The notes under the pieces are model-generated. The model saw only the letters and a list, made by a program, of their open reading frames with translations, searched no databases and had not been told where the DNA came from. From Crotalaria pallida (lineage: Eukaryota; Streptophyta; Magnoliopsida; Fabales; Fabaceae), in contig CM075651.1 of NCBI GenBank assembly GCA_037953625.1, positions 135,312,501 through 135,376,500 on the forward strand: a stretch of 64,000 nt of DNA, given 5' to 3'. Shown here in pieces: positions 1 to 11,749 of the stretch. The translations under genes and the position numbers were made by a program. The first letter of the stretch is position 1; each line of letters starts with the position of its first letter.

Positions 1-1242
1 TGTTATGTGGATATTTGGCTAGGTGAGGTGGGGATTGTGAGAGAAAGTGGGGATTTGAGGGATTAATTTTAAATTTAGAGGTACTCTGAAAATTTTAAGT
101 GGATTGTAGGAAGACAAGGTATAAAGTGAAGGCTAACATTACTTCTTAAACATATCAAAGTATCTAGAATGAGTTTTATTTTTCGGCCCACATAAAATTA
201 GTTTTGAACCCTATTAGTATGTGACAAAACCTAGAATGTTCCTAACTCCTTCAAATCCATAACCTTAATATTTGAACGAGAACCACCATTGGCGATGGGG
301 CGTAGAGCTCAAGTTGAGTGTGGTGTCTGCACGCCCTGACATAGGGTGGCACATGATGGAGGATGTCGTGGCTAGCCTAGTCCACAAGTTTAAGAAGTAA
401 GGTTTGAAGATATTGTTTCCATGGAAAGTGTTGTTTTCTTATATAGGTTGAGGCTTTTCTATTTCCGTGGACGATGGTTTGTTAGAAGAGGTCACAATGG
501 TGGTCTATGCTGCTGGAGTTTTGTTGCGTAATGATGGATCTTTGGAGAGGATATCACGACTTTGTTGTTTCCATGGTTGGGGGATTGAAAGAGGATGTCA
601 AGGTTGTTGGGTGTTTTTGTTGCGTGGTGATGGATCTGTGAAATGATGGTGGTGGGACATGGTGCTGGTGGCTGGTGATGGCAATGGTGATGAGGACAAG
701 TGAGAGTGATTGGAGCTCGGCGAGGGTGGCGATGAGAGAGGAATAAAGGCTGGCGACGATTGAATGGGTTTGAGGTTCGAAGGAGGTATGGGCACTTTTG
801 GGGAAAAAAATTAAAATAGGGTTCATAACTAAAACTATGAAGGCAAAAAAATAATAATAATAAAATAAGGGAATTGATTTTTTTACCCCCCTTTTGATGT
901 TTGACAAACTACAATACTCCAAATACCCTTGTCTTCATCTTCTCCAAAACTTCACCTTCTCCAAAACTTATTCTTCATTTTCACCAAAATTTCATCTTTT
1001 CCATGTCAAATTTGACAATGGCATATGTTGTTTCATCTTCTCCAACAACAAAGTAACAACACAAAAAGCAATAGCCCAAAACTTCATCTTCTCCATATCA
1101 AAACTTCATCTTCATCTATATCCTTCATTACTTCACTATTTTTCCTCCATTATTGTTAAACTCAAACTTCTCATGATGCCTAAGATTGAAATCCCCCACC
1201 ATGCACTTGCAAACTTAGCCTTACTGTGGAAACATTATCATT
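1..1242. other. Intergenic, no gene seen
   Basis: I see no conserved coding region. Open frames here (for example around 554-922 on the minus strand and 894-1361 on the plus strand) are low in complexity and match no family I know. From about 930 to 1110 the plus strand is a degenerate pyrimidine-rich repeat in which short blocks reading CTTCATCTTCTCCA recur with changes. Such sequence is common near plant genes and transposons and has no clear role. Confidence 0.5.
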
Positions 1243-1417
1243 CAACAAGAGCATATGTGCAAAATAGACAAAAAATGACTCATACACCCTCGATGAATCG
1301 TATGGGCTCTTTTGCCCAGTACGTCGGGGGCCTAACATACTGGAAAAAAAAAGACTCATAAGCTTCACCAGGGATGTATGAGTCATTTTTGTTCATTTTG
1401 CACGTATGCTCTTGTCG
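1243..1417. repeat. Foldback (inverted repeat), about 175 bp
   Basis: The left arm begins CAACAAGAGCATATGTGC and the right arm ends GCACGTATGCTCTTGTCG. The arms are imperfect reverse complements over roughly 65-70 bases, including a TGACTCATACA block on the left mirrored by TGTATGAGTCA on the right. The middle is a short unpaired loop. It is probably a small non-autonomous foldback element; no target duplication was confirmed. Confidence 0.55.
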
Positions 1418-1950
1418 AAACTTAACAATAATTTTTTCCTGATTTGGATACCCATGTGTTTGGGTGGGGAAATGAAGAAATGAAGAAAAATGGAGGATAT
1501 AATGAAAGAATAATTACAAATTATTACAAAGGAGATGAGTAGGTGTGAGTGAGTAGGAGTAAGGAGATGAAGAAATGGAAGAAGAGAGTAACAGAGAAAA
1601 TGGAAGAGATGAAACAAGAAAAGGAAAATATAAAGTTTTATTTTTTTTGTTGGTAAGAGTATTTTAGATATAAATGCAAAATATGAAGGTCAAATTTCAA
1701 AAAGAGAGCTAAAAAATCATTTCCAAAAAAAAAAAAATCATTTCCCAAAAATAATTCTCATCTAAAAGACTAAAACTATCCGGCCCAAAAGAATTTGACA
1801 ACAACACTTACAAATGTTTGTTTGCTAATTGCTACTACAAGCACAACGTCATTTAGACAAAGTACAAACGAGTCCAATCCCTGCATTGTCCACAATTTGG
1901 TAAGATAAAAATAAAAATCATTAGCAATATATCATTAGAAATAATAGAAA
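1418..1950. other. Intergenic, AT-rich, no gene seen
   Basis: AT-rich sequence with purine-rich stretches (1470-1620) and A-runs near 1720. No conserved protein, RNA gene or complete repeat could be recognised. Confidence 0.4.
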
Positions 1951-2149
1951 TGTCCTAGTAGAAACTGGTTGGGCGCTTAGGGATTTCAGGGTCAAAGGCT
2001 CAAGTCCCAATGAGGCAACAATTCTTTGAGAAGATCTATACCGTTGAGTCAAAGACTAGTGTAGTTCGCGGATCCAAGGTGGATTAGTTCGATCACAAAA
2101 AATATGAAACCCAAACACCACCTGATTTCGAAAAAAAAAATATATATAT
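1951..2149 (+). mobile_element. tRNA-derived SINE, family A, copy 1
   Basis: This ~200-bp block aligns along its length with 9505-9704. Shared landmarks are a B-box-like stretch (GGCTCAAGTCCC here, GGTTCAACTCTT in the other copy), the phrase GAGTCAAAGACT in the middle, GGATTAGTT near the end, and an A-rich tail. An internal Pol III B-box-like motif plus an A-tail is the layout of a tRNA-derived SINE. The ends are approximate because no clean target duplication was found for this copy. Confidence 0.55.
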
Positions 2150-2307
2150 TTTTCTATCCCATTTTTGAACTCATGTTACCAAACAAAAGGATCATGATTT
2201 TCTTACACACGATAAATTTTTTCACAGCCGTAATTCTTACACACGATAAATTCTACTCCCATTTTGAATGACCGCGATTTGACTCATAACCCAAAAATCA
2301 TAAATAA

Positions 2308-2626
2308 AATTATATATTCTCAAAATCAATTGAAAATGAGATGAGTAGCCCAACAGGTATTTAAACCATGCCATATATTATGAGGCAGACGATGTGAGAC
2401 TTCCAACAGGCCCCCTCCGACGAAGCCTGCCGGACCAGGCAAAGGGTATCTATTGATCCATAACAAATGACAACTTTTAGCCCATAACAACCGGAAAAGA
2501 AGTTGGGTTCTGGCTCTAATACCATGTTAAGGTTTCATCTCAAAACCAATTGGTAATGAGAGGAGTAGCCCAACAAGTATTTAAACCATGTCATATATTA
2601 TGAAGCAGACGACGTGTGACTTCCAC
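2308..2626 (-). mobile_element. TRIM (miniature LTR retrotransposon)
   Basis: Two direct repeats of about 100 bp (2308-2408 and 2525-2626) share runs such as AGTAGCCCAACA, AGTATTTAAACCATG and CATATATTATGA. Read on the minus strand, the upstream repeat ends in CTTAACA and is followed at once by TGGTATTAGAGCC (2512-2524), a methionine-tRNA-type primer binding site. The downstream repeat starts TGTTGGAAGTC and is preceded by a polypurine tract at 2409-2420. Only ~115 bp lie between the repeats, so nothing is encoded. LTRs of ~100 bp with a primer site and purine tract define a TRIM. The upstream LTR's outer end has decayed. Confidence 0.7.
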
Positions 2627-3267
2627 GTGGGATAGCATGATGATTTGGGGGAGTAAAATCTTTTTCTCTTCGAATTGGTTTATAAATTCATATACATCAA
2701 TTATTGGCACCAAACAGTATTGCTCTCACTTCAAAGTTTCCAACTACTCTAGCAAATTATCTGTACATCTTAGTAGTTTCTATTTTAACCAAGATTTCTA
2801 GAATTGAGCTTAACCATAAAGACACTAATTAGAGTAATTAATAACAACTGTAACGAGTCTTCTTGAAGGTCAAAAATAATTATAGGTACTAATGATATGC
2901 AATCATAGGATGCTCGCCGTGCTCCTATATCACAGACCCACCATTCATTTTCTTTAATCTTCATTCATACATCAACCCCACCAATTCATCATTTGTTTTA
3001 ATTACATTTTAGGATTTTGTTAGTTTCAGCTAGAAGATAGGATATCAAAAAATATACTCACTTTGGTCTTATTTATAAGTCGTATTCTAGCATAATTTTT
3101 CAATTATATTTATAAGTTACTTTGTATTTTTTATGAGGTATTTATTTTGTTTTCTTTTATTTGTCCTTTATTCATTAATGGGAAATAATGTATTTATGAA
3201 ATTTTCAATAAAATTAAAACGATAAAGTTGTAATGTTAAAATACTTTATTAAAGTTTTAAAAAAAAA
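2627..3267. other. Intergenic, AT-rich, no gene seen
   Basis: AT-rich spacer between the TRIM and the foldback element. A short open frame at 2616-2801 has no recognisable similarity. Nothing else could be supported. Confidence 0.4.
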
Positions 3268-3798
3268 GGCTTATTATGGTTTTATTAGTCTCTGAAAGTT
3301 GAGAGTGTTTTGATTTTGGTCTTTCGAAGTTTTTTTGACCTTGACTCATCCTTAATTGTTTTAAAAATTTGGTTTTAGTCCCAGCCGTTAGGAAAAAATT
3401 GGTTAATTGTTGATGTAGTTAACGAAACGCCACATCAGCATACAGCATACACGTGTGCAAGTATTGCATGTCACCGATAGGATGACGTGAAAGATCCGGA
3501 CCCGCATGAGCAAAAGGGCCAAGGCCCAACCAAAATGTGTTTGTGGATTGGGCTATGACCCTTTTGCTTATGCGGGTCCGGATCATCCACGTTATCCTAC
3601 CATGACATTCCATACTTGCGCACGTGTATGTTGATGTGACGTTTCGTTAGTAACGTCACTAGTTAACGAATTTTTCTTAACAACAAAGACTAAAACCAAA
3701 TTTTTAAAACAATTAAGGATGAGTCAAGGTCAAAAAACCTTCCAGGGATCAAAATCAAAACACTCTCAACTTTCAGGGACTAAATACATAAATAAGCC
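3268..3798. mobile_element. Long foldback element (MULE-type MITE), 531 bp
   Basis: Left and right halves are reverse complements over nearly the full ~260-bp arms. The left arm starts GGCTTATTATGG and the right arm ends AATAAGCC. Mirrored blocks include AAGTTGAGAGTGTTTTGATT against AATCAAAACACTCTCAACTT, and GGACCCGCATGAGCAAAAGG against CCTTTTGCTTATGCGGGTCC. The centre lies near 3530. It encodes nothing. Poly-A on both flanks hides any exact target duplication. The shape fits non-autonomous Mutator-like elements with very long inverted ends. Confidence 0.75.
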
Positions 3799-3932
3799 TA
3801 AAAAAAATAACTAACATTCTTAATCTTTGTATAGTAATTAAGTGTGACTTATCATAAGAATTAGAAAAAGTATTATTGTGTTGAAAAGCTAAATATTTAA
3901 TCTTAATATATTTTTACTGCATTTTAATTTCT

Positions 3933-3935
3933 TAT

Positions 3936-3976
<41 letters not shown>
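3933..3976. repeat. AT dinucleotide microsatellite
   Basis: Nearly pure alternating A and T for about 44 bases, with one phase slip. It abuts the tail side of the following minus-strand SINE. Confidence 0.9.
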
Positions 3977-3977
<1 letters not shown>

Positions 3978-3981
<4 letters not shown>

Positions 3982-4132
3982 TACACTATGGTATTCGGCC
4001 CACTGCCGACTAATCCAGTTCGAGGGGTTCCGAGGTTAAGGTTTTATTCTTCTCTCAAAGTTGTTGCGGGGGATTGAACCGTGGTTCGCCCTACCAAGTG
4101 CAGCCCCTGGCACCACTGCACCAATAGTTGGT
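3978..4132 (-). mobile_element. tRNA-derived SINE, family B, copy 1
   Basis: The reverse complement aligns along its length with 32114-32282. Shared landmarks are TTGGTGCAGTGG near the start, GGTTCAATCCCC or GGTTCGATCCCC (B-box-like), GAATAAAACCTTAA in the middle and GGATTAGTCG near the end. The family is distinct from the SINE at 1951 and 9505. Ends are approximate. Confidence 0.65.
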
Positions 4133-5782
4133 AATTTCTTATATATTTTTAAGTTCTGAGAATTGAGGTTACGCAAACTTTAATTTAAAGGCTAAATCCA
4201 TATGCAACTGTTTTCTTTTTCACTTTCTTCTCTTTGTCAATAATTCTTCTTCTGTTTCAAATCGGTTTTGGGTCTAACAAAAGTTGTATTCTGCAATTGA
4301 ATTAAGTTTATTCTAAAGAAGAGTGTGCAGATTAAATATGATAGTTTTGCGGACAAAAAGAAGTGCTGATAATTTGAATTAGACATTTAATCATTTGAAG
4401 TGGTGGGGCTTCATTGCATTGCATCGCATCGACTGGAATACTATGAAATTTAGAAAGGCCAGTGGAATATGGTAACATTTTGGCTCTAAAAGGCTCTGCT
4501 AGGACCTCTGGTAAATAGGCACACCCCATTTTCGTAAAGACTAAGGTTATTATCTATTTATGAAATCTTGACAAAAGAAAGCGGTTTAATGGAGTATTTG
4601 CATTTACACTAAAAACTCCTTAAAAATTGGAAGCACTAATTAATCACCATAATTGTCACATGATTAATGTCTAAAATTTTTCATAAGGTTGACTGTAACC
4701 AATATGTAAAAATGACTAATGACCAAGATACTGCAGAGAAAAACTCAGGAAATATTATCAACATCCAATATTGTTGGTAAATAGTTAATTTTATTTCTAA
4801 AGATCTTGTTAACGGGTGTTTCTTAATGTTATTAATATGAGAAAAATAATCATAAGTATATATTTACAATTTTTTGAAAATATTAAAAAATATATTTTTC
4901 AATGTATTTTTTACTACATTAAAATCCTTAATAGATACCCTAAAACACTTGTTAGCATTTAATTATTACTGATTATGATATCAGGTGTTTGAATCATATC
5001 AAAAATATGGAAAATGATTTGTCAATAAAGACAAAACTTAATTCATTGATCTTTATATTTTGAAATTGATTAGTTTATAATTGTTGGCCGAAAGTGACCC
5101 TAAACGCATATGAAAAAATTCTCCTTAATCAATGTCCGGCTAAACAATTCTCTTTACTCAACTCTTCAAGCCAAAACAAGCCATTTATGAAGCAGGAGAG
5201 CCAACCTAGCTTTGTTGGTCTACTTTTGTAATGGATTGAGTAACCCTCTTACTTATAGTTATCAATTCAATTTGCTTAAAAAAAAAAAAAAAAAAACTCC
5301 TTAATCAATTATCCTTGAACAAGTTTTCCAATTCAACTTAGATGCAATGGAAAGGTGAAAACAAAGGCATTAGAAATCAAATTTACCTTGGAAAAGAGAA
5401 GTGGTCCGGCCAAAATAGACACACTTCACTAGGAAAATTCACATTGATGATTTGTTTAGGGTGAATATAAATTGGAAATAATATTGGTGTTTGTTTGTGT
5501 CATAGATTCCTGTTCTACCAAGGAAGTATCTATGACTGTTACCCATTTAGGCTCCGGAAATCACTCTTTAGTATAAAAGCAAACGACAAACATTCCTTCC
5601 TCTTTGTTCCATGATTCTCTCTCTCTCTTCAAAGCATATTACTAGAAAGAAAACCAACAAAACCATATAGTATTATGGTTTCTTTGTCACAATTTCCCCC
5701 TCTTTCTTAATTTGTCCAAAGTTCAAACTATACTAGAATCTTTGTTCCACTCACTTATTAGGCACATCACACATGAACTCTA
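4133..5782. other. Intergenic, upstream of the hydrolase gene
   Basis: No coding region seen. A run of about 20 A residues near 5278-5297, preceded by a poly(A)-site-like context, could be the tail of an old retroposed sequence, but no body was recognised. A second TATA-like stretch (GTATAAAAGC, 5571-5580) and a CT-rich block near 5618 lie closer to the gene and may belong to its promoter region. Confidence 0.4.
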
Positions 5783-5790
5783 GTATATAA
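5783..5790 (+). promoter_or_regulatory. Putative TATA box of the hydrolase gene
   Basis: The motif GTATATAA lies about 100 bases before the start codon at 5892, a usual distance for a plant TATA box plus a short 5' leader. Another candidate lies at 5571-5580. No transcript start is known from this sequence alone. Confidence 0.4.
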
Positions 5791-5891
5791 GCAACCGCAC
5801 TTATATCCAAAGAGTCCAAACCAAATTATGCATTTTAATTAACCCTTTTGATTGTAGTTTTCATCTTTTTCTTCTTGTTTATTTGTTTTAA

Positions 5892-8800
5892 ATGGGGAAT
5901 GCAACATCATCTATGGCGGCGAAATTCGCCTTTTATCCACCAAATCCACCTTCATATAATTTATTCATGGATGAAGCAAGTGGGATTTTGAGGATGTCTG
6001 AGATTGCTCATCAGAGAGAAGATGTGGATGTAGTGAAGTTGGACACAAAGAAAGGTAATAGCATTGTGGCTATGTATGTGAAGAACAAATCAGCCACCTT
6101 AACAGTGCTTTACTCTCATGGCAATGCTGCTGATCTTGGTCAGATGTTTCCCATTTTCACTGGGCTTAGTGCTCATCTTGGTGTCAATCTTATGGGGTAT
6201 GTGAAAAAAACATATCATGTTCTCAGTTTAATTTCTTGTGTTAGATTTATATATTACACATTATCTATGGACATATATTTTCATAGTATATGAATTTAAT
6301 TTGTGCATGGAATTAATGAAAGTGTTTTTTTTCTTCCTAATGTGTAGGTATGATTATTCTGGTTATGGACAATCTTCTGGAAAGGTTTGTGATCTGCTTC
6401 CTACCCTGTGCTTGTAACAAAGATTAGTTTTCTTCTTTCTACTGTGTGTAAATCAATATTAACAAACCTACTATAGGCTTTTTGCACGTGTGATTAGCTG
6501 CCTTTACAGAAAAGTCAAAAGAGAACATAATAAGAATATAAATATAAAGAGAGAATGATAAGAATATAAGATCTTACTACTTTATAGAGCCTAGAGCCTA
6601 ACAACCCCTATGCACATATTAATAATCAACAATTCTTCTTGGTGAAGAGGCAATACCTATTTGTTTATCATCAATGGGGCCAAAAAGTTAGGTGTTCTGA
6701 AGTTGTCATGCAATAAAGTTGCAGCAATATGCGATCAATTAAATTGCACCTACCTGCATGAAGGACGGCCTCATCTTTAGTTTTCTGTTTACTAAAAATA
6801 ATGACTTTGTGTGATTGAATTAATATACAGTTATAGCAGGATCATTTGTATGCTTTAGTTCAAAAAAATAAAGAATGTTATGCAGATGTTTGAAAGCATC
6901 TTCCTTTTTAGTCTGCTATACCTCACATTTCTAATACACATTTATTTTGGTTATAACAAACGAGATCATTTGATTAGGTAATCATTATCTGTTAATAGTA
7001 AATTGAATAGAATTTGATTTGGCAGGATTAAAAAAAAGATATATGACTAAGTAGGATAACAGAATTACCACTTAAGTAAGATCATTTTGAATGTATATTA
7101 GTTCAGAATACATGGTGTATTGCTATTATCTATGTTATAAATACTTATATTACAAACACAAATGCTATTAGAACACAACTAATTTGTGTTTTTGAAGAGG
7201 AAGCAACGACTAATGAATTAGTTTAACTATATTTGAGACATCAGCCAAGTGAGCAAGACACTTATGCAGACATAGAAGCTGCATACAGATGCCTTGAGGA
7301 GAAATATGGAGTGAAAGAGGAGGACACAATACTGTATGGTCAATCAGTTGGAAGTGGACCAACTCTTGAATTGGCTACACGTTTGCCTAGATTGAGAGCT
7401 GTCATTCTTCACAGTCCAATCCTTTCTGGCCTCAGAGTCATGTATCCTGTTAAGAAAACATTCTGGTTTGACATTTTCAAGGTTTGCCTTCTGCTTTCAT
7501 CATACATATGAATAACTCAGTTTGAGAATTTTGTCCTGACATAGAAAATTTGAAATGCTTGTCCTACTTCTCTTCTTGCAGAATATTGATAAAATCCCAT
7601 TAGTCAAATGCCCAGTTCTGGTAATTCATGTAAGTATTTGTTCTATTCATCCTTCATTTACCTGTTTCATATATATTGATCTTTCCTATTCACTCATAAC
7701 TTGATTAGCAAGTAATTAGTAACAGATGTATATACCAACAGTAGTCCACTAACTCTTAAGTTTATTTGCAATATCCATTCTTATATTAATTAATAAAAAC
7801 AAATTACATCACTGGTGAATAAAGTGAGGTAGTGAGTATTGTAAGTTCAACTCTATAATGTGGACCTATATTTTTCTTTGATTATTGAATTCTCATCAAA
7901 ATTTGGGCAACATTGCTTGATATAACTCTATTGACAATATTTTGACAGGGAACAGAAGATGAAGTTGTTGATGTCTCTCATGGTAAGACACTATGGGAAC
8001 TATGCAATGAGAAGTATGAACCTTTATGGCTGATTGGAGGAAACCATTGCAATCTAGAACTCTTCCCTGAGTACCTGAGTCATCTAATGAAATTCATATC
8101 TGCCATAGAGAAACTACCACCCATGCAAAATGCAGCTGAACTTAAAACAGACTCATTGGGTACATCATCTTCAAACTCCACTGACAGCAAAGAAAATGCA
8201 AGATCAAGCATTGACCTTAGAGAAAAGCCAAGGTCTAGTACAGGGAAAAGAGAAAAGTCTAGGCTAAGCACTGACAATAGAGAAAAGTCAAGGAGTAGCA
8301 CTGACAAGAGAGAAGGATCAAGAAGGAGCTTGGATCGCACTTGGAAACCAAGAAACAGCACAGACCAAATGGACAAAGCAAGAAACAGCTTTGAAAGGTA
8401 ACTTCAAATTTCTATCATTTTCATTCTCTGATTGCTTCTTACCATTCTTATTTTTGAAAATTTGATGCATATCACCTTACCTGCAAGGCTGCAACACAAT
8501 GTTCACCTTTTGATTAAGGTTGTTCCCACCTTGCACCTTGATTTCTATACAGCCACACAGTAATCATACCACATTAGCATATGTAAACAGAGAACTGCTC
8601 GGATGAATACTTGGTTATTGCTACAAAATAAAATATTGAAATTGGATAGTGCAACTGTGCAAGCCAACTATTAATCTGATTGTTTCATGTATTATTATTG
8701 TACATGGAACTATCAATACAAATCAATAAATTAATTATGTTTTTTCTTACGTTCTAAGAAAAAAATTTATGTTTTTTCTTAATATATCCATTCTTTGATT

Positions 8801-9279
8801 CTTTCTCTATGATAGATAATTTTTCACGACTACCTTTGTATATTAAAACCTTATTGCAAAAGAGCTGAAAAATAACAACTATTACATTATTGAATTTATA
8901 AACGGAATAGATAAATAAATAAGAACAAATTTTTTCTTCAAATGAGACAAACAAAAAAGAACGGATAAAATATTTTTATTGAGGCTCTTACAATTTTATA
9001 GAATGAAACAAAAAGAACATGTATGTTGATCTTGATGGTTGAATCGAAGTGCATCATTTTTTCAAATTGTTTTCTGTGAACTAAAAATTAACTGCCATTT
9101 TTTTCTATTTCTGTCCCTAGCTAGAGTTGATCATAAATTCATAACTTGCTCTTGCTTGACATGATACATTATTGACCGTCGTAATATCATGTACCTACAG
9201 GCTGGGTGAAATGGTGAGATCGGTTGGATTGTGTGCCAGTGTTGATTGCATAAAGCCAACCGTTGTTTCTGAAGTCTAA
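5892..9279 (+). CDS. ABHD17-like alpha/beta hydrolase (putative protein depalmitoylase)
   Basis: Six exons: 5892-6196, 6348-6384, 7245-7481, 7582-7629, 7949-8397 and 9201-9279, all in consistent phase, giving 384 aa. The fold is the ABHD17/WAV2-like branch of alpha/beta hydrolases. The nucleophile motif GQSVGSG places Ser148; Asp213 (GTEDEVVD) and His242 (GGNHCNLE) complete the expected triad. An oxyanion-type HGNAADLG stretch occurs near residue 80. The N-terminus MGNATSS has Gly2 in a myristoylation-like context, so membrane attachment is likely. Animal ABHD17 and the plant ABAPT relatives remove palmitate from membrane proteins; that function is inferred here. After about residue 260 comes an unusual Ser/Arg/Lys-rich tail of degenerate repeats resembling STDKREKSR, then a conserved-looking end (VSEV). 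No neighbour suggests a pathway. Confidence 0.9.
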
Positions 9280-9504
9280 ACTCTGAAGGATCTAAGGCTG
9301 AAATGTGATTGTAAATTTCTTAACAAACTCCTCGTTTGGTTATTAGGGATATAAAAAATGTTGGGTTGCCTATAATATATGCGATGTTTTTTTTTTTTAA
9401 AGTTAATCCATTCAACTGTGGAATTTTTTTTCCATTTGTTTATTTTCATTTTTCGGGTACAATTCCATCTGTTTCTTTATTCCTTAACTAAAATGTGTTG
9501 GCTG

Positions 9505-9704
9505 AACCCGAGAGGGATGGCCCTGGTGGCAGTTGGCTGGGTGCCAAGGGAGTTCTGAGTCAAAGGTTCAACTCTTGCCTGATGCAATAATTCATGGGTA
9601 GATTCCGTACCATAGAGTCAAAGACTCGCTCAATTCCAAGAAATCGGGATGGATTAGTTGGACCATAAATAGTGAAGTCCAGACACTGCCTGCGAAAAAA
9701 AATT
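9505..9704 (+). mobile_element. tRNA-derived SINE, family A, copy 2
   Basis: The element is bounded by an 11-bp direct repeat TGTGTTGGCTG (9494-9504 and 9705-9715), a clear target-site duplication. It starts with a tRNA-like head, has a B-box-like GGTTCAACTCTT, and ends in an A-run. It aligns with the copy at 1951-2149. It sits about 230 bp past the stop codon of the hydrolase gene. Confidence 0.8.
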
Positions 9705-9715
9705 TGTGTTGGCTG

Positions 9716-10387
9716 CATCTAAATAACGTAGAAAACATTGATACAACCAGGTGCTAATTAACGGTTGTAGACAAACAGTTACGGTTGTGCTTCGTGCTTT
9801 CAGTTATATGAAGAAAAAAAAACAGCTACACTTGAGCTACTCGGTCAAGTAAAAGTGATGCTTCTTCCACAACATTTTACTTGATAGATTGTACCGGCAA
9901 TGGACGGGGTTAGCATCCACGTAAATGAGTGAATCAATGCCACTTCCATTGACAGATCTTGACAAAAAATCAGAGGTTGAGGAAGTCAACTTTTTAAATG
10001 TTCATGTTTGGTTATTGGCTTATTTGCTTAGACTCATAATATTTAGCTTGGTGGTAAATGTAGTAGTATAATATTAGATAAGTCAATGGTTCATATTAAT
10101 CATTATCCATAAATTTTATTTAAATATCCGACAAATTATAGTAATAATTGGGTGGTTTTGGATCATCACATTGTACTTGAGACTCTCACATTCCTGTTTA
10201 TGTTCAAAACCAACACTTTATGTACCATTACCATATTATTCATGTATATAGAGTTTTGGAAATCTCAGTTGGAGTAGGTCTTCTTCCAAAATCAGTCCTT
10301 GGCCACTTATACAAATCAATTAGTCCTCCTTTGTACCTTGATATTTCAATTAAAATACGCTTATTTTGTAAAGAGTATAAATAATAC
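9716..10387. other. Intergenic, no gene seen
   Basis: AT-rich spacer between a SINE and a MITE; no conserved coding sequence or further repeat was recognised. Confidence 0.4.
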
Positions 10388-10655
10388 TTCCTCCGTCCCT
10401 AATTACAAGGACCTCTTAACACTTTTATTTTGTCCCTATTTATAAGGTCATTTACCAATTTTCAATGAGCATTAATTATTTTTTTCCACAAACATCCTAT
10501 TTATTTAACACTTTTTAGATTCTCAATAATATTAATAGGGGTAATTTTGAAAATACATATCAAAAGTTCACATTTCCAATACAATTAACTAAATTATTCC
10601 ACTTTTTTAATGGACATGAAATCTCCCAAGAGGGCTTTATAATTAGGGACGGAAG
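10388..10655. mobile_element. Stowaway-type MITE, 268 bp
   Basis: The left end CTTCCTCCGTCCCTAATTA and the right end TAATTAGGGACGGAAG are inverted repeats, and TA lies directly outside both ends. A CTCCCTCCGTCCC-type end with a TA duplication is the hallmark of plant Tc1/mariner-derived Stowaway MITEs. The interior is non-coding. A related element lies in the polymerase intron at 42343-42615. Confidence 0.85.
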
Positions 10656-10908
10656 TAATAGTTGTAAAGAGTATAAATAATAGTGCATCAGTGCACAATT
10701 TAACATAAAGGATTAACTTATTTTTTTAAATGTATTTAACTTATTGACTAATATAAGAGTAGACACAAATTTTTTTTGGCCAAAATAAAATGTGTTTTTC
10801 GTTAGCTGCACTTGGGAGATCGGATAAACTTTGTTGTACAATTTTAATCATATTATTTAGGTCATTTAAAAAAAAAAGTACCATCAGATTCAAATGTTAT
10901 TTAGTGAT

Positions 10909-11735
10909 CTCTTCTTACTCTTATATCATTGATTAAATTAAAAAGAAATTGAATAATTGGAAAATGAACTCTTTGTCTTTTGCAGGAAGAGTTGCACTTG
11001 CCCAAACCTGCATAATGAATCTTCCTTGCTATGTGATGCAAACCTGTGTGATACCAACTGGAATTTGCAATGAAGTTGAAAAGATTTGTAGAGGTTTTAT
11101 ATAGGGTAGCTCAAAGAAAGAAAGAGGTGCCACTTGATTTCGTGGGACGTTACATTACTTGAAGCATGAGATTTCTGTGGCTTGGGAAGCTCCTCCGGTT
11201 AATTAATTGGTGTAAGCTCAACACAAATGGATCCATTCGTCGCCCTTCCCTCAACACAGCATGTGGAGGAGTTATTCCGGATGCCACAGGTTTGTTTCTT
11301 AAGGGATTTTCTTGTAATCTTGGTTTTACTTCTTCTGTCAAGGCTGAATTGTGGGGCCTAAGAATAGCTAAAGATGCGGGAATTTCCAATTTATTGGTGG
11401 AAATGGACTCCAAAGTTATTGTATCCCTTGCCCTTAGTGGTTGTCAAGTCACTCATCACTGTGCTACTCTGATTAGAGAAATCAGGAGCCTCCTCGGTAG
11501 AGAGTGGAATGTTTAGCTCTGTCATATTTATAGAGAAGCCAATCATTTTGCGGATGCTTTAGCTAATCTTGGACATAGCAATGTTATTGGTTGCACCATT
11601 CGTAATTCTCCTCCTCCCGCTATCTTTTCTATAGTGTGTGAGGATGGCTACGAAGTAGCTTTATCCAGAATGATTATGTAATCTTCTTGTTTCTTTGGAC
11701 TTTGGCCCCGTTAGTTATAAAAAAAATTAATAATT
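10909..11735 (+). pseudogene. 5'-truncated LINE (reverse transcriptase tail and RNase H)
   Basis: A 14-bp direct repeat TGTTATTTAGTGAT (10895-10908 and 11736-11749) brackets the insert, and the 3' side ends in an A-run. The 5' part reads like the end of a plant L1 reverse transcriptase (SFAGRVALAQTCIMNLPCY, then a CRGFI block) and stops at an in-frame stop near 11100. From about 11203 an RNase H-like domain follows (LNTNGS, then GLRIAKDAG, then VEMDSK), with one stop after REWNV and a readable continuation (ANHFADALANLG). The 827-bp copy lacks the endonuclease and most of the reverse transcriptase. It is a dead-on-arrival insertion. Confidence 0.85.
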
Positions 11736-11749
11736 TGTTATTTAGTGAT

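Noticed and set aside
554..922. Minus-strand 122-codon frame with a hydrophobic start
   Set aside because: Composition is Ser/Thr/His-rich without conserved blocks and a second frame overlaps it; not supported as a gene.
5197..5300. Possible processed pseudogene or LINE tail ending in about 20 A
   Set aside because: No coding body or target duplication was recognised upstream of the A-run.
8080..8376. Minus-strand frame with leucine-rich repeats opposite the hydrolase tail
   Set aside because: Antisense of the repeat-coding exon 5; the repeats explain the apparent pattern.
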